Below, one piece after another: positions 1-10,000 of a stretch of 64,000 nt of DNA. The stretch covers positions 1 through 64,000 of the forward strand of contig NZ_VFPA01000008.1 in NCBI RefSeq assembly GCF_006716445.1, given 5' to 3'. The notes beneath the pieces were generated by a model, which searched no databases, had not been told where the DNA came from, and saw nothing but the letters and a program-made list of their open reading frames with translations. A program made the position numbers and the translations under genes. Numbering within the stretch: the first letter of the stretch is position 1; each line of letters starts with the position of its first letter. The stretch is from Pseudonocardia kunmingensis (lineage in GTDB: Bacteria; Actinomycetota; Actinomycetes; Mycobacteriales; Pseudonocardiaceae).

Positions 1-3000
1 CGCCGCGGCGTCCTGCCGATGGACGGGTCGGCCTACCGCAGGCTCGACCGCGTCGACACGGTCGTGCTGGACAGCGACGTGCTGTGCGCGGGGCCACCGG
101 TGGTCGTCACGGCCACCGCCGAGGCCGAGGGGTGGGACGAGGACCGCGTGTGGTCCGCCGCAGCACGACTGCTCGACGGTTCCGAGGGCGCCGAGGGCTC
201 CGGGGGTGACGGGCTGCGACTCGCCGATGCACGTCCGCCGTCGTCGGACGTGCCCGGCGGGACCCGGCACCGGGTGCTCGACCGGGGCGTCGCCGTCGGC
301 ACCGTGACGGTGGCACGCGAGCTCGACCCGCTGGCCGAGCCGCTGCTCGACGCGGCGCGCGAGGCCGGACACCGGGTGGTGCTCACCGAGCACGTCGGCG
401 TGCGGGAGCTCGCCGCCCTCGCCGACGAGGTCGTGGCACCCGGTGAGGCGTTGGCCGGGACCGTGCGCCGCCTGCAGGCCGCGGGACACGGGGTGCTCGC
501 GGTGTCCGCGCTCGACGGTCCCGGCCTGCTCGCCGCGGACGTCGGGATCGCTCCGATATGCCCGGACCGGCCGCCCGCGTGGGGCGCCGATCTCGTGACC
601 GGGCCCGGCCTCGGCGAGGCCTGGCGGGTGGTCACCGCGACCGCCGCCGCCCGTGCGCTCAGCCGTCGGGTGGTGAACACCGGGCTGACCGGCAACGCGC
701 TCGGCGCGCTGCTCGCCGCAGTCGGCCACCCGCGGTACGGCCAGCGCGGCGCGACCACCCCTGGCAAGACGGCCACGGCGGTGACGCTGGCGATCGGCTC
801 CTGGACCGCGCTGCGACTGGACGCGCGGCCACTCCCGGCGCCGAGCACGCACACCGCCTGGCACGCGATGGAGCCCGAGCAGGTGCTCCGGCGGCTGGCC
901 GACGCCCCGCCGGAGCCGGCCGGCCGGAGACCGTCGCCGCTGCGCCGGTTCGTCGAGCTGCCGGGTGTCGGGCTGCCGGCCCGGTACCTCGGCACCGTCG
1001 CCGCCGAGCTGGCCGACCCGCTCACCCCGGTGCTGGGCACCGGGGCGGCCGCGACCGCGCTGCTCGGCGAGGCCACCGACGCGGTCCTCGTCGGCGGCGT
1101 GACGGTCGCCAACGCTCTGCTCAGCGGCCTGCAACGGCTCCGAGCAGAGACAGCCATCGAGTCGCTGCTGCTCGAGCAGGAGATCGTCGCCCACCGGCTG
1201 ACCGACGGCGGGCGGGAGGACGTGCCCGCCACCCGACTGCGGGTCGGCGACGTGCTGGTCGTGGAGCCGGGCGACGTGGTGCCGGCCGACGCCCGGCTGC
1301 TGGAGGCGTTCGATCTCGAAGTCGACGAGTCCGTCCTGACCGGCGAGTCGCTGCCGGTCGCGAAGTCGCTACCGGCCACGCGCGGCGCCGAGCTCGCCGA
1401 CCGCACCTGCATGCTCTTCGAGGGCACCACGATCGTCGCCGGCACGGGCCGCGTCGTGGTGGTGGCCGTCGGTCGGGACACCCAGGCCGGCCGCGCCGCA
1501 GCGGCCGCCGCCGGTGCCGCGCCGCCGCCGGGCATCCAGACCCGCCTCGGCGAGTTGACCCGCGCGGTCCTGCCGCTCACCCTCGCCGGCGGCGCCGCGG
1601 TGACCGCGCTCGGCGTGCTGTGGCGGCGGCCGCTGCGCGAAGCGGTCGCCTCGGGCGTCGCGGTGGCTGTCGCCGCCGTGCCCGAGGGCCTGCCGCTGGT
1701 GGCGACCGTCGCGCAGCTCGCCGCCGCCCGCCGGCTGTCCCGGCGCGGCGTCATCGTGCGCAGCGCCCGGGTGCTGGAGGCGCTGGGACGCGTCGACACC
1801 GTCTGCTTCGACAAGACCGGCACGCTCACCGAGAACCGGCTCCGGGTGGTCCGCGTCGTCCCGCTCGGCGATGGTCTGGGCGACGAGGAGCTCCTGCACC
1901 TCGCGGCCGCCGCCGCGAGCAGCGAGGACGAGCGGGCACACGAGACCGACCGGGCGGTCGCCGAAGCCGCGGCCGCACGCGGTGTGGTCTGTGCTGAGGA
2001 GCCCGATGCGGCGCTGCCGTTCACCGGGGGGCGGGGCTTCTCCGCGGCAGCGCGGGCGGGTCGGCTCCTGGTCAAGGGCTCCCCGGAGGTGGTGCTGGCC
2101 CGGTGCGCCGACACCGGCTGCGCCGCCGAGACCGTGCGGACCCTCGCCGCCGACGGGCTGCGGGTGCTCGCGGTGGCCGACCGAGATCTGCCGGCGGACG
2201 GTGGTGTTCCCGGCGACCTCGACGACGCCGCGCAGGAGCTCACCCTCCGGGGGATGATCGCCCTCGCCGACACGGTCCGACCCTCCGCGGTGGACGCGGT
2301 CACCCGGCTGGGCGCCGCCGGCGTGCGGGTCCTCGTCGTCACCGGCGACCACCCGCAGACCGCCGCTGCCATCGCCGCTCAGGCCGGCGTCCCTGACGCC
2401 GACCGCGTGATCACCGGCTCCCGGTTCGCCCGGGCCGGTGACGCCGAACGTATGCGGCTGGTGCAGGAAGCGGCGGTCTTCGCCCGGGTCTCCCCGGAGC
2501 AGAAGGTGTCGATCGTCGCGTCGCTGCGCCGAGCTGGGGCGACGCTGGCGATGACCGGTGACGGTGTCAACGACGCTGCGGCGATCCGGCTGGCCGACGT
2601 CGGTATCGGCATGACCGGCCCGGAGTCCCCGGCCGCCCGTCGCTCGGCGGATCTGGTACTCACCGATCCGGATCTGACGCGGCTCGTCGACGCGATCGGC
2701 GAGGGCCGCGCCATGTGGTCGCGGGTGCGGGATGCGGTCTCGGTGCTCGTGGGCGGCAACGCGGGCGAGGTGGCTTTCACCGTCCTGGGCACCGCCCTCG
2801 GTGGGCGCGCACCGCTCGGCACCCGCCAACTGCTCCTTGTCAACCTGCTCACCGACATGTTCCCGGCACTGGCGGTGGCGGTCGCCGCGCCGCGGCGGCA
2901 TTCGGCGAACGCCGACGCGCAGGCGAGTGGGCCGCTGGACGGCCATCCGCTGGAGACCGAACTGCTGGCCGGCCCGCAGCACGGTTTCCGAGCCGCGGTC

Positions 3001-3369
3001 CGGCAGACGATGCTGGTGCGGGGGGCCGCGACGGCGGCCGGGGCGAGCGGTGCGTGGGCCGTCGGCCGCCTCACCGGCACCCGAGGCCGGGCCGGCACGA
3101 TGGGCCTTGCCGCGCTCATCACCACCCAGCTCGGCCAGACCGCGTGGGCCGGCCGCCGCAGCCCGCTCGTGCTCGTCACCGCAGCCGGTTCCCTCGCCGT
3201 GCTGGCGGTCGTGGTGCAGACCCCGGGTGTCAACCGGTTCTTCGGCTGCACCGCCCTGGACCCGCTGTCCTGGCTCGTGGTGCTCGGCTGGGCGGCCGCC
3301 GCCACCGCAGGTGCCGAGCTGGTGCCCCGGCTGCTCGATCCGGAACGAGCGCCGCCTGCGGACCGGTGA
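1..3369 (+). CDS. CtpI-like giant P-type cation ATPase (5' end outside window)
   Basis: This is the C-terminal 1,122 residues of a membrane cation pump; the frame is open to base 1, so the ATG at 19 is probably internal. Counting residues from that ATG, the second half is a complete P-type ATPase: TGES actuator motif, PEGLP in M4 (typical of type II Ca/Mn-like pumps rather than heavy-metal CPx pumps), phosphorylated Asp598 in DKTGTLTE, then TGDH, and TGDGVND in the hinge, followed by about six hydrophobic C-terminal segments. Residues 1 to about 230 look like a decayed copy of the same P-domain and hinge: DSDVL stands where DKTGT should be, and ALDGPGLLAADVGI where the GDGVND block should be. 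Very long pumps of this kind are known in mycobacteria (CtpI, CtpH). The transported ion cannot be told from sequence. Confidence 0.93.
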   Translation, partial: RRGVLPMDGSAYRRLDRVDTVVLDSDVLCAGPPVVVTATAEAEGWDEDRVWSAAARLLDGSEGAEGSGGDGLRLADARPPSSDVPGGTRHRVLDRGVAVGTVTVARELDPLAEPLLDAAREAGHRVVLTEHVGVRELAALADEVVAPGEALAGTVRRLQAAGHGVLAVSALDGPGLLAADVGIAPICPDRPPAWGADLVTGPGLGEAWRVVTATAAARALSRRVVNTGLTGNALGALLAAVGHPRYGQRGATTPGKTATAVTLAIGSWTALRLDARPLPAPSTHTAWHAMEPEQVLRRLADAPPEPAGRRPSPLRRFVELPGVGLPARYLGTVAAELADPLTPVLGTGAAATALLGEATDAVLVGGVTVANALLSGLQRLRAETAIESLLLEQEIVAHRLTDGGREDVPATRLRVGDVLVVEPGDVVPADARLLEAFDLEVDESVLTGESLPVAKSLPATRGAELADRTCMLFEGTTIVAGTGRVVVVAVGRDTQAGRAAAAAAGAAPPPGIQTRLGELTRAVLPLTLAGGAAVTALGVLWRRPLREAVASGVAVAVAAVPEGLPLVATVAQLAAARRLSRRGVIVRSARVLEALGRVDTVCFDKTGTLTENRLRVVRVVPLGDGLGDEELLHLAAAAASSEDERAHETDRAVAEAAAARGVVCAEEPDAALPFTGGRGFSAAARAGRLLVKGSPEVVLARCADTGCAAETVRTLAADGLRVLAVADRDLPADGGVPGDLDDAAQELTLRGMIALADTVRPSAVDAVTRLGAAGVRVLVVTGDHPQTAAAIAAQAGVPDADRVITGSRFARAGDAERMRLVQEAAVFARVSPEQKVSIVASLRRAGATLAMTGDGVNDAAAIRLADVGIGMTGPESPAARRSADLVLTDPDLTRLVDAIGEGRAMWSRVRDAVSVLVGGNAGEVAFTVLGTALGGRAPLGTRQLLLVNLLTDMFPALAVAVAAPRRHSANADAQASGPLDGHPLETELLAGPQHGFRAAVRQTMLVRGAATAAGASGAWAVGRLTGTRGRAGTMGLAALITTQLGQTAWAGRRSPLVLVTAAGSLAVLAVVVQTPGVNRFFGCTALDPLSWLVVLGWAAAATAGAELVPRLLDPERAPPADR

Positions 3370-3401
3370 GGATCCACCATCAACTGCGGGAGCAGAGCGC
3401 G

Positions 3402-3421
3402 GGGGAGTGTGTGAGCTCCCC
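3402..3421. terminator. Possible intrinsic terminator between convergent genes
   Basis: A 6-bp inverted repeat, GGGGAG at 3402-3407 and CTCCCC at 3416-3421, sits between the ATPase stop and the convergent small membrane-protein gene. There is no T-run. It is weak evidence based only on position and pairing. Confidence 0.3.
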
Positions 3422-3442
3422 GGCCCGGTCGGTTCGTGCCCC

Positions 3443-3625
3443 CTATTGCCAGATGCCGATCAGGACACCGAGGGAGAGCAGCTTGGCGAGCCAGTCGCCG
3501 GCGTGGATCGCTGCGGGTTTCCAGGGTGTGTGTTCGTGCACGGTGGCGCCGACCCAGAGCGTGGCCGGGAACCCGATCCACAGGACCGGCCCCAGCAGCA
3601 GCTCACCGGCCCAGGTGTCTGCCAT
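3443..3625 (-). CDS. Small hydrophobic membrane protein (60 aa), unknown
   Basis: The protein has two hydrophobic stretches: residues about 8-28, rich in L, V, G and W, and residues about 44-58 near the C-terminus, joined by a His/Trp-containing loop with the segment HEHTPWKP. This suggests a two-helix hairpin in the cytoplasmic membrane. No family is recognised. It converges with the P-type ATPase gene and is divergent from the kinase gene, about 125 bp away. Base composition and lack of internal low-complexity sequence make it more believable than the surrounding shadow frames. A role near the cation pump would be pure inference. Confidence 0.55.
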   Translation of the reverse strand: MADTWAGELLLGPVLWIGFPATLWVGATVHEHTPWKPAAIHAGDWLAKLLSLGVLIGIWQ

Positions 3626-3751
3626 CGGCCGCGGCGATGACCGTCGTCCGCTGAGCGCCGATCAAGGACCGTTCGACCTGGCCCGCGGGCCGTCGGCCGT
3701 GCGGATGGGTCGGTGGCGCATACGCGGTGCGCTCGCGGGGGATGAATCGAT

Positions 3752-4768
3752 GTGAGGGTCGATCACGAGTTGGAGCTGCCCCATCCGGCGACACCTGATA
3801 CGGCCGCACCCGATGTGGCGGTGTCCGGGACGGTGTTGCAGGGCCGGTACGTGCTGGGGCCGGTGATCGGGGTCGGCTCGTCGGCGGTGGTGCGTCGTGC
3901 TCGCGACCTGCAGTCGCGGGCGATGGTTGCGGTGAAGCAGTTTCGCCCCGGGGCCTCGGTGCAGGATGTGCGCCGGCAGGCCCAGGAGTTGTCGGTGTTG
4001 GGCCGGCTGCGCCATCCAGGGCTGGTGCGGCTGCGGGACGCGGGCACTGAGCACGGGTCGTCATGGGTGGTGACCGACCTGGCGGAGGGGCCGAGTCTGG
4101 CGGAGCGGATCCGCGTCGGCCCGGTGTTGCCCCCTCGGCTTGTGTGTCGGCTCGGCTCAGAGCTGGCAGACGCGCTCGCGTACGTGCACATGCGCGGAGT
4201 GGTGCACCGCGACGTCAAGCCGGCGAACGTGCTGCTCGACCAGGGTCGGGCGCGACTGGCGGATTTCGGTATCGCGGTCGCGGTCGACCGCACCGCCACG
4301 ACGGCGAACGGGGCGATCGTCGGTACGGCTGCCTACCTGTCGCCGGAGCAGGTCCGTGGGGAAGGTGTCGGGCCCGCCGTCGATGTCTATGCGTTGGGGC
4401 TTGTGCTGTTGGAGGCGTTGACCGGGCGCCGCGAGTATCCGGGCCCGATGGTGGAGTCGGCGTTGGCGCGGCTGCATCGGTCACCGCTGGTCCCCGAGGC
4501 CGTTCCGGCCACTCCTGGCTGTCTGATCCGGGCCATGACCGCCGACGATCCCGATCAGCGTCCCGCTGCCGCTGAGATCGCCGAGGAGCTGACGGCCCCA
4601 CCGGCGGTCACACCGGCGGGCCGTCATCGCCGGCACCGCTATCGTCCGCAGCGGCGTCGGCGAGGCTCGGTCGTCGATCAGCTCCGCGGAATCACCTTCG
4701 GTGCCGCCGGCTCCGGATCGGGAATCGACCCGGGGCGCACAAAGGTTGCGAGGCGGGACCCGGTGTGA
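3752..4768 (+). CDS. Soluble Ser/Thr protein kinase (PknB-type catalytic domain)
   Basis: This 338-aa protein carries a Hanks-type kinase domain at residues about 30-285. Visible motifs are the glycine loop (GxGSSAVVRRA, residues 39-50), Lys62 in VAVKQF, HRDVKPAN with catalytic Asp154, DFG at 171-173 and a SPEQ-type activation segment end. Most actinobacterial PknB-type kinases continue into a transmembrane helix and a sensor domain. Here the catalytic domain is followed only by a short Arg-rich tail, so it should be cytoplasmic and take its signal from a partner. The GTG start at 3752 is preceded by a GGGGGA stretch. Targets are unknown. It lies between the cation pump and the DUF2267 gene, but a regulatory link is only inferred. 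Confidence 0.9.
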   Translation: MRVDHELELPHPATPDTAAPDVAVSGTVLQGRYVLGPVIGVGSSAVVRRARDLQSRAMVAVKQFRPGASVQDVRRQAQELSVLGRLRHPGLVRLRDAGTEHGSSWVVTDLAEGPSLAERIRVGPVLPPRLVCRLGSELADALAYVHMRGVVHRDVKPANVLLDQGRARLADFGIAVAVDRTATTANGAIVGTAAYLSPEQVRGEGVGPAVDVYALGLVLLEALTGRREYPGPMVESALARLHRSPLVPEAVPATPGCLIRAMTADDPDQRPAAAEIAEELTAPPAVTPAGRHRRHRYRPQRRRRGSVVDQLRGITFGAAGSGSGIDPGRTKVARRDPV

Positions 4769-4945
4769 CGTCAATGATGTGATCGCCGTGAACGGGTATT
4801 TCTTGCGTGCGGGCTCAGGCCGCTGAACACGGACGCGGGCGTCTGTCCGCTTCTCCGTGGACATGTCTCGCGGATACCCGTATCGCTGGCCGTCCGGACG
4901 CTGGCAGAGATGTGAGCCTGGAACGGCCCCGGGTACCCGACGGGC
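4769..4945. other. 177-bp spacer with a short palindrome
   Basis: This gene-free spacer lies upstream of the DUF2267 gene. It contains GATAC-CC-GTATC at about 4873-4884 and a related GGGTAT element near 4795, which could be operator half-sites for the downstream two-gene unit. I see no DosR-type box here. There is no evidence for an RNA gene. Confidence 0.25.
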
Positions 4946-5338
4946 ATGCAGCAACACGAACTGGTAGCGGCCGTGGCCGACGGCGTCGGCGCCGGCAAGC
5001 ACGACGCCGAGCGTGGGGTCCGCTGCACGCTGCAGGTGCTCGGCCGGCGGCTTGCCGGCGGGCAGACCCGCAACCTGGCCGCGCAGCTGCCCTCCGACCT
5101 GGCCACCGTGCTTCCTGCGGACGGGCCGGGCGAGCGTTTCGACGTCGAGGAGTTCTACCGGCGCGTCGCCGAGGCCGAGGGCGGATCGTGGACGCCGCAG
5201 CAGGCGCGCCGGCACGCCCGTGCCACCCTCGCGGCGCTCAAGGCGGGGCTGACCGGGCACGAGTACGACCACCTCGCGGCACAGTTGCCGCCTGACTACG
5301 CCGACCTGCTGAGTACCGAATCCGTCCAGCACCACTGA
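4946..5338 (+). CDS. DUF2267-family protein
   Basis: The 130-aa protein matches the pattern of DUF2267 proteins: two similar helical repeats of about 55 residues, each ending in a hydrophobic AAQLP motif (LAAQLPSDLATVLP around residue 50, and LAAQLPPDYADLL near the C-terminus). The family is common in actinobacteria and often sits beside stress genes, but no biochemical function is established. It has no signal peptide or membrane segment. It ends 20 bp before the Cys-rich gene, so the two are probably co-transcribed. Confidence 0.82.
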   Translation: MQQHELVAAVADGVGAGKHDAERGVRCTLQVLGRRLAGGQTRNLAAQLPSDLATVLPADGPGERFDVEEFYRRVAEAEGGSWTPQQARRHARATLAALKAGLTGHEYDHLAAQLPPDYADLLSTESVQHH

Positions 5339-5358
5339 GCGCAACGAGGAGGACCGAC

Positions 5359-5610
5359 ATGGCTGCCTGCGAAGTCTGTGGCAACGACTACGACATGGCG
5401 TTCGAGGTGCATGCGCAGGGCGCCGTGCACGTCTTCGACAGCTTCGAGTGTGCGATCCACGCCATGGCGCCGGTGTGCGAGCACTGCGGCTGCAGAATCA
5501 TCGGTCACGGCGTGCAGGCCGGGGGCCGCTTCTTCTGCTGCGCGCACTGCGCGAACGGCGCTGAGCCAGGCGCCGGGTTGCGCGACCGGGTCGACGCGAC
5601 GACAGGCTGA
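5359..5610 (+). CDS. Small Cys-rich, probably metal-binding protein (metallothionein-like)
   Basis: This 83-aa protein has about ten cysteines in CxxC-type clusters: CEVC at residues 4-7, a lone FEC in the middle, CEHCGC, and CCAHC near the end, with several histidines. This spacing fits a zinc-binding treble-clef or ribbon fold, or a bacterial metallothionein. A strong GAGGAGG ribosome site lies 8 bases upstream of the ATG, and the gene follows the DUF2267 gene by 20 bp. I recognise related small proteins from actinobacteria but no assigned activity. Metal storage or sensing is an inference from cysteine content. Confidence 0.75.
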   Translation: MAACEVCGNDYDMAFEVHAQGAVHVFDSFECAIHAMAPVCEHCGCRIIGHGVQAGGRFFCCAHCANGAEPGAGLRDRVDATTG

Positions 5611-5704
5611 TCGGACGGGAGCCCGTGCGGAGCCGGCGCGACCGGCGGAGCCGAGCTCGCTGCTGAGCTGCGTCCCCGCCCCACCGCGACGCGCCTCCGG
5701 ACGC

Positions 5705-7047
5705 TCATCCGGTGGTCAGTAGATCGTCCTCGAGCGCCGCCAGCAGGTCGGTCCTGCGCGCGGGTGGCCGCGGTGCTGCGAGGTCGAGGGTGGCGATGTG
5801 CTCGGCGAGATCGCCGTCGTCGAACACCGAGCCGGGCGGCTCGAGCAGGTGCACGGCGCGCATCAGCCGGACCCATACGTGCGCGTCCGCCATCGAGGCC
5901 GCGCCGGCGATCGGCATCGGGACGGCGGTCGGCGGGGCCGCGGGCCCGGGCGGGAGGCCGATCGTGGCCCGCCAGCGGTTGGCCCGGGCACGGTCGTGCC
6001 GGACGGAGTCCCACCAGTGCGTCTCGGCGACGGCTGCCAAGCCGTGCCCGATCAGTGTGCTCTGGACGGTCCCCGGGTCGGGTTCGACGCGCAGCCCGTC
6101 GGCGACGATCTCGGCCTGCGCGAGGGCGAGGGACAGACCGCGCCCGAAGGTGGGATCGGTGATCGCGAGGGCGTCGCCGATCGGATACACCCCGAGCAGA
6201 ACCGGGCGCCCGTCACGCAGCGGGGAGCGCAGCGTGTTGCGGATCCCGCCCATGACCGCGACGCCGGAGATCGGCGCCACGTGGTCCGGGTCCGCCCACG
6301 GTGCGATCGGCGGTACGGTCCGGGCAGCGCGGTCGAACAGGTCGGGATCGCGCAGCCGCTCCAGCGCCCGGTCGTGGGTGTGCCGCGCGATCGCCACGGC
6401 GACGGACGCGTTGTCGCAGAGGAAGGCGAACGCGCACACGCCGTCGAGGACCAGGACGGTGGCGTTTCCCCGGGCCATGCGCGGCATCGCCGCGGGGTCG
6501 AGGACCCGGAAGAAGCGGGTGTAGTACACGAGCTCCGTGTCCTCGACCCGCTCGACGACCTCCGCGCCCGCCTCGCGCGCCCACCGGGGCAGGGCCGTGC
6601 GGCGCCCGGTCGCGTCGAGCACGACGTCGGCGTCGAGGGTGCCGTGCTCGCGGGTCGTCACGCCGTCGGCCTGCGGCGGTGTTCCTGGTCGCCAGCGCAG
6701 GCCGGTGACCGTGACGCCCGTTCGCAGATCGACCCCGGGTTGCTCCTCGACGCAGTGGCGCAGCACGCACTGGTAGAGGCTGCGCCGGCAGGCCAGTGGC
6801 ACGAGGTCGGCCAGCAGCGCGGGGTCGGCCGCGCCGGCGGCGGTGGGCGGTGCGTAGCCGGCCAGCGGGTGCTCGACGGCGCCGCCCGCGAGCAACGCCG
6901 CCAGCACATCAGGCATCCGCCGGGCGAGGATCGCGCGGCCGAGCGCCATCGTGCTGTGCGCCTGCCGGGCCTGCGGGACGGTCGGGCGGACCCACTCCTC
7001 GGGGGTGGCGGGCGGTGGCGCCGGGTCACGTTCGAGGACTGTCACCT
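5705..7047 (-). pseudogene. 5'-truncated FAD-dependent monooxygenase
   Basis: The reading frame encodes most of a flavin-dependent monooxygenase/oxidoreductase: VTVLERD (end of the second strand of the Rossmann fold), the VVLDATGRR segment that usually contacts FAD, and GVYPIGDALAITDPTFGRG, the GD motif binding the FAD ribityl chain, near the C-terminus. The first roughly 30 residues, with the obligatory GxGxxG dinucleotide-binding motif, are absent. Similarity begins abruptly at about 7045. Codons farther upstream in this frame, up to 7141, are only the antisense of the neighbouring regulator. Without the N-terminal ADP-binding loop the product should not bind FAD, so I treat it as a relic. 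It is head to head with the AfsR-like gene, with only about ten bases between the two regions of similarity. Confidence 0.75.
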
Positions 7048-10000
7048 GGTGGCAGGTACGGGTCCTCGGCGGCGTCGAGGTGGTCGTCGCCGGCCAGGCC
7101 GTCGATCTCGGCGGCCCGAAGCAACGTGCCCTGCTCGCCACCCTGGTCGCGGCCGACGGGCGCGCCGTCTCGGTGGAACGGCTGATCGACCTGCTCTGGG
7201 GCGAGGACCCGCCCGCGAAGGCGCTGGTGTCCCTGCAGTCCTACGTCGCCAGGCTGCGCCGCGTCCTCGAACCAGATCGCGATGCCCGCGCGCCGGCCCG
7301 GACCCTCGTCACCCGGGCGCCGGGCTACGCGCTCCTGCTCGACGGCCACGACGTCGACGCCCGGCGGTTCGCCCGGTTGCTCGCCGATGCCCAGGCCTCG
7401 AACGCCGATCCGGGGCGGGCGGCGGGGTTGTTGCAGACCGCGCTCGGCCTGTGGCGTGGTGATGCGTACGGCGGGGTCGCCGACACGTGCGCCGCGCTGC
7501 GCACCGAGGCTGCGCGCCTGGAGGAGCTGCGGCTCACCGCGGTCGAGGAGCTGTGGGCGGCCCAGGTCGCGCTCGGCAACCACGGCCGGGCCGTCGCCGA
7601 GCTCGAGCGTCTCGTCGACGCGCATCCGCTGCGTGAGCGGCTGTGGACGCTGCTGGCCCTGGCCCAGTACCGGTCGGCCCGGCAAGGTGACGCCCTGGCG
7701 ACCTTACGGCGGGCCCGCCGGCGTCTGGCCGATGAGGTCGGTCTGGACCCGGGTGTCGAGCTGCGACGACTCGAGGAGGCGGTGCTCCGGCAGGACCCCG
7801 CGCTCGCCCTCACACCTTCGGCCGGGGTGCACGGACGGCCCGCCGCCGAGTCCGTGGCGCTGGTCGGTCGGGAGGCGGAGCTGGCAGCGGTGTTCCAGGC
7901 GCTGGCCGACGCGGGGGCACGGCAGGGACGGGTGGTGCTGGTCAGCGGCGAGCCGGGGATCGGGAAGACCACTCTCGCCCGGGCCGTGGCCGTGCACGCG
8001 AGCGCCGCCGGGCTCCGATGCGGCTGGGGCGGTTGGGAGTCCGACGTGGCGCAACCCCTGTGGGGATGGAAACGGGCAGTTCAGCAGCTGTTGGGTGACG
8101 CCGGCGTGCTCGAGTACCCCGACGCCGCGAACGTCGACATCGCATCGTCGACGTTCCGGGTGGCCGGCGCCTTGGTCGACGCGCTGCGCACCGGCCCGGC
8201 CTCGGTGATCATCCTCGACGACGTCCACTGGGCCGATGCGGACAGCCTGCGCCTGCTGCGTCGCGTCGCCGCCACGATCGTCGATGTGCCCCTCGCGCTC
8301 CTGGTCACCCACCGGGACGCCGAGGCCGACATCAGTCCGCCGGTCGCTCACGTGCTCGCCGATCTGGCCAGGCTCGACCCGGTACGGGTGCGGCTGACGG
8401 GACTTACCGACGCCGCGACCGCCGCTCAGGTCCGCCACCGCACCGGCATCGACGTCTCGGCCGAGGTCGCCGCCGCGATCCACGAGCGCACCGACGGCAA
8501 CCCGTTCTTCGTCAACGAGTTCGTACGGCTCCTGGCCGGCGCGGGCGAGCTGTCCGACCCCACGGGCCCGTCCTGGCGGGGCGTGCCGGGCGGGGTGCGC
8601 GACGTGGTCAGGCAGCGGCTCGCCCAGCTGCCCGACCAGGCCGGCGAGCTGTTGGCGGCCGCGGCGGTCCTCGGTCGGTCGTTCGACCTGGACGTCGTCG
8701 AAGAGGCGGTCGGCACGCCCCAGGACGCGGTCGAGGAAGCGGTCGAGGCGGCTCTGGTGTCCGGCCTGCTCGAAGAGGAATCCGTGGGCCGCTACCGGTT
8801 CACGCACGCGCTCGTTCGAGACGCCGTGTACGGCACACTGCCCGCTCCCGCCCGCTCCCGCATGCACGCCCGGGCCGCGCAGGCGCTGGAACGACGGCGG
8901 ATCGGCCAACTCGCCCGGCACGCGGCCGAGCTGGCCGAGCACTACCGGATGGCGGGAGCGGTACACGCCCGGTCGGCGTGGATCTTCGCGAGCCGCGCGG
9001 CTGCCCACGCCGCCGGGCACGCCGCGCACGCGGAGGCGGTGCGGCTTTTCACGATGGCCGCCGAGGCGCAGGTCCAGGACGAGCTGGCCACCCCGCAGGA
9101 GCGGGAGGCGGTACTGGTGGGACTGGGTCGGGCGCTGCTGTGGATGTCCCGGCCCATCGAGGCCTGGGCTCCGCTCGCCGAGGCGGCTGCTGCCGCGTTG
9201 GCTCGGGCTGATGCCGTCGCGGCGGCACGGGCCCTGCTGCCGATCACCGAGCGCACGATCTGGACCTGGCGCGACTACGGCCGTCCCGACGAGGAGGCCA
9301 TCCGGCTGTGGGAGGACGTGCTGGCCGGCCTTCCCGAGACCGAACCGCTGCTGCGGGCGCACGTGCGCGCAGCGCTGGCCGTCGAGCTGCTGTACGTGCC
9401 GGGGTCAGCGGCGCGCTCGACGCGCCTGGTCGATCAGGCCGTTGTGGCGGCGCGCAGGGCCGACTCGCCGCACGATCTGCTCCGCATCCTGCAGCTGGCG
9501 CACCTCGTGCTGGTGCGACCCGATCTGCTCGACCGCAGGATCGCGATCGCCGACGAGCTCGTCACCCACGCGGCCCGGCTGGACGACGCGGCCGAGCTGG
9601 CGGCCGCGCTCTGCAAGCGGGCCGTCGACCGGGCCGAGTCCGGACGCTGGGAACAGGCGTGCACGGATCTGTGCCGCGCGAAGCGGCTGGCCGAGCGACA
9701 CCAGATCGTGCCGGTTCTGCTCATCGCCGGTTGGGGCCTCGCCCTCGCCATCCAGGCGACCGGGGACTTCGCCGGCGCCGAGGCGGCCATCGAGCAGATC
9801 GAGACGCTGCAGTCCACCGTCTCCATGGGCGCGGTCGGCGTCGGGCTGCTCCAACGGGCCACGATCCGGATCGTCCAGGGCAGGCTGGCAGAGCTGGAAC
9901 CCGAGCTCCGGGCCGCCGTCGAGCAGCGGCCCGCACTCCGGGACCTGCACGCACTGGCGTTGATATCGGGCTCACGCGAGGACGAGGCGCGAGAGCTCCT

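Noticed and set aside
33-2982. Long minus-strand frames opposite the P-type ATPase
   Set aside because: Composition is Ser/Arg/Ala shadow type, with no motifs; the plus strand has all P-type motifs.
3600-5000. Possible DosR-type dormancy boxes near the kinase and DUF2267 genes
   Set aside because: I looked for the GGGACT-n-AGTCCC pattern because this gene mix suggested it, but found no acceptable match.
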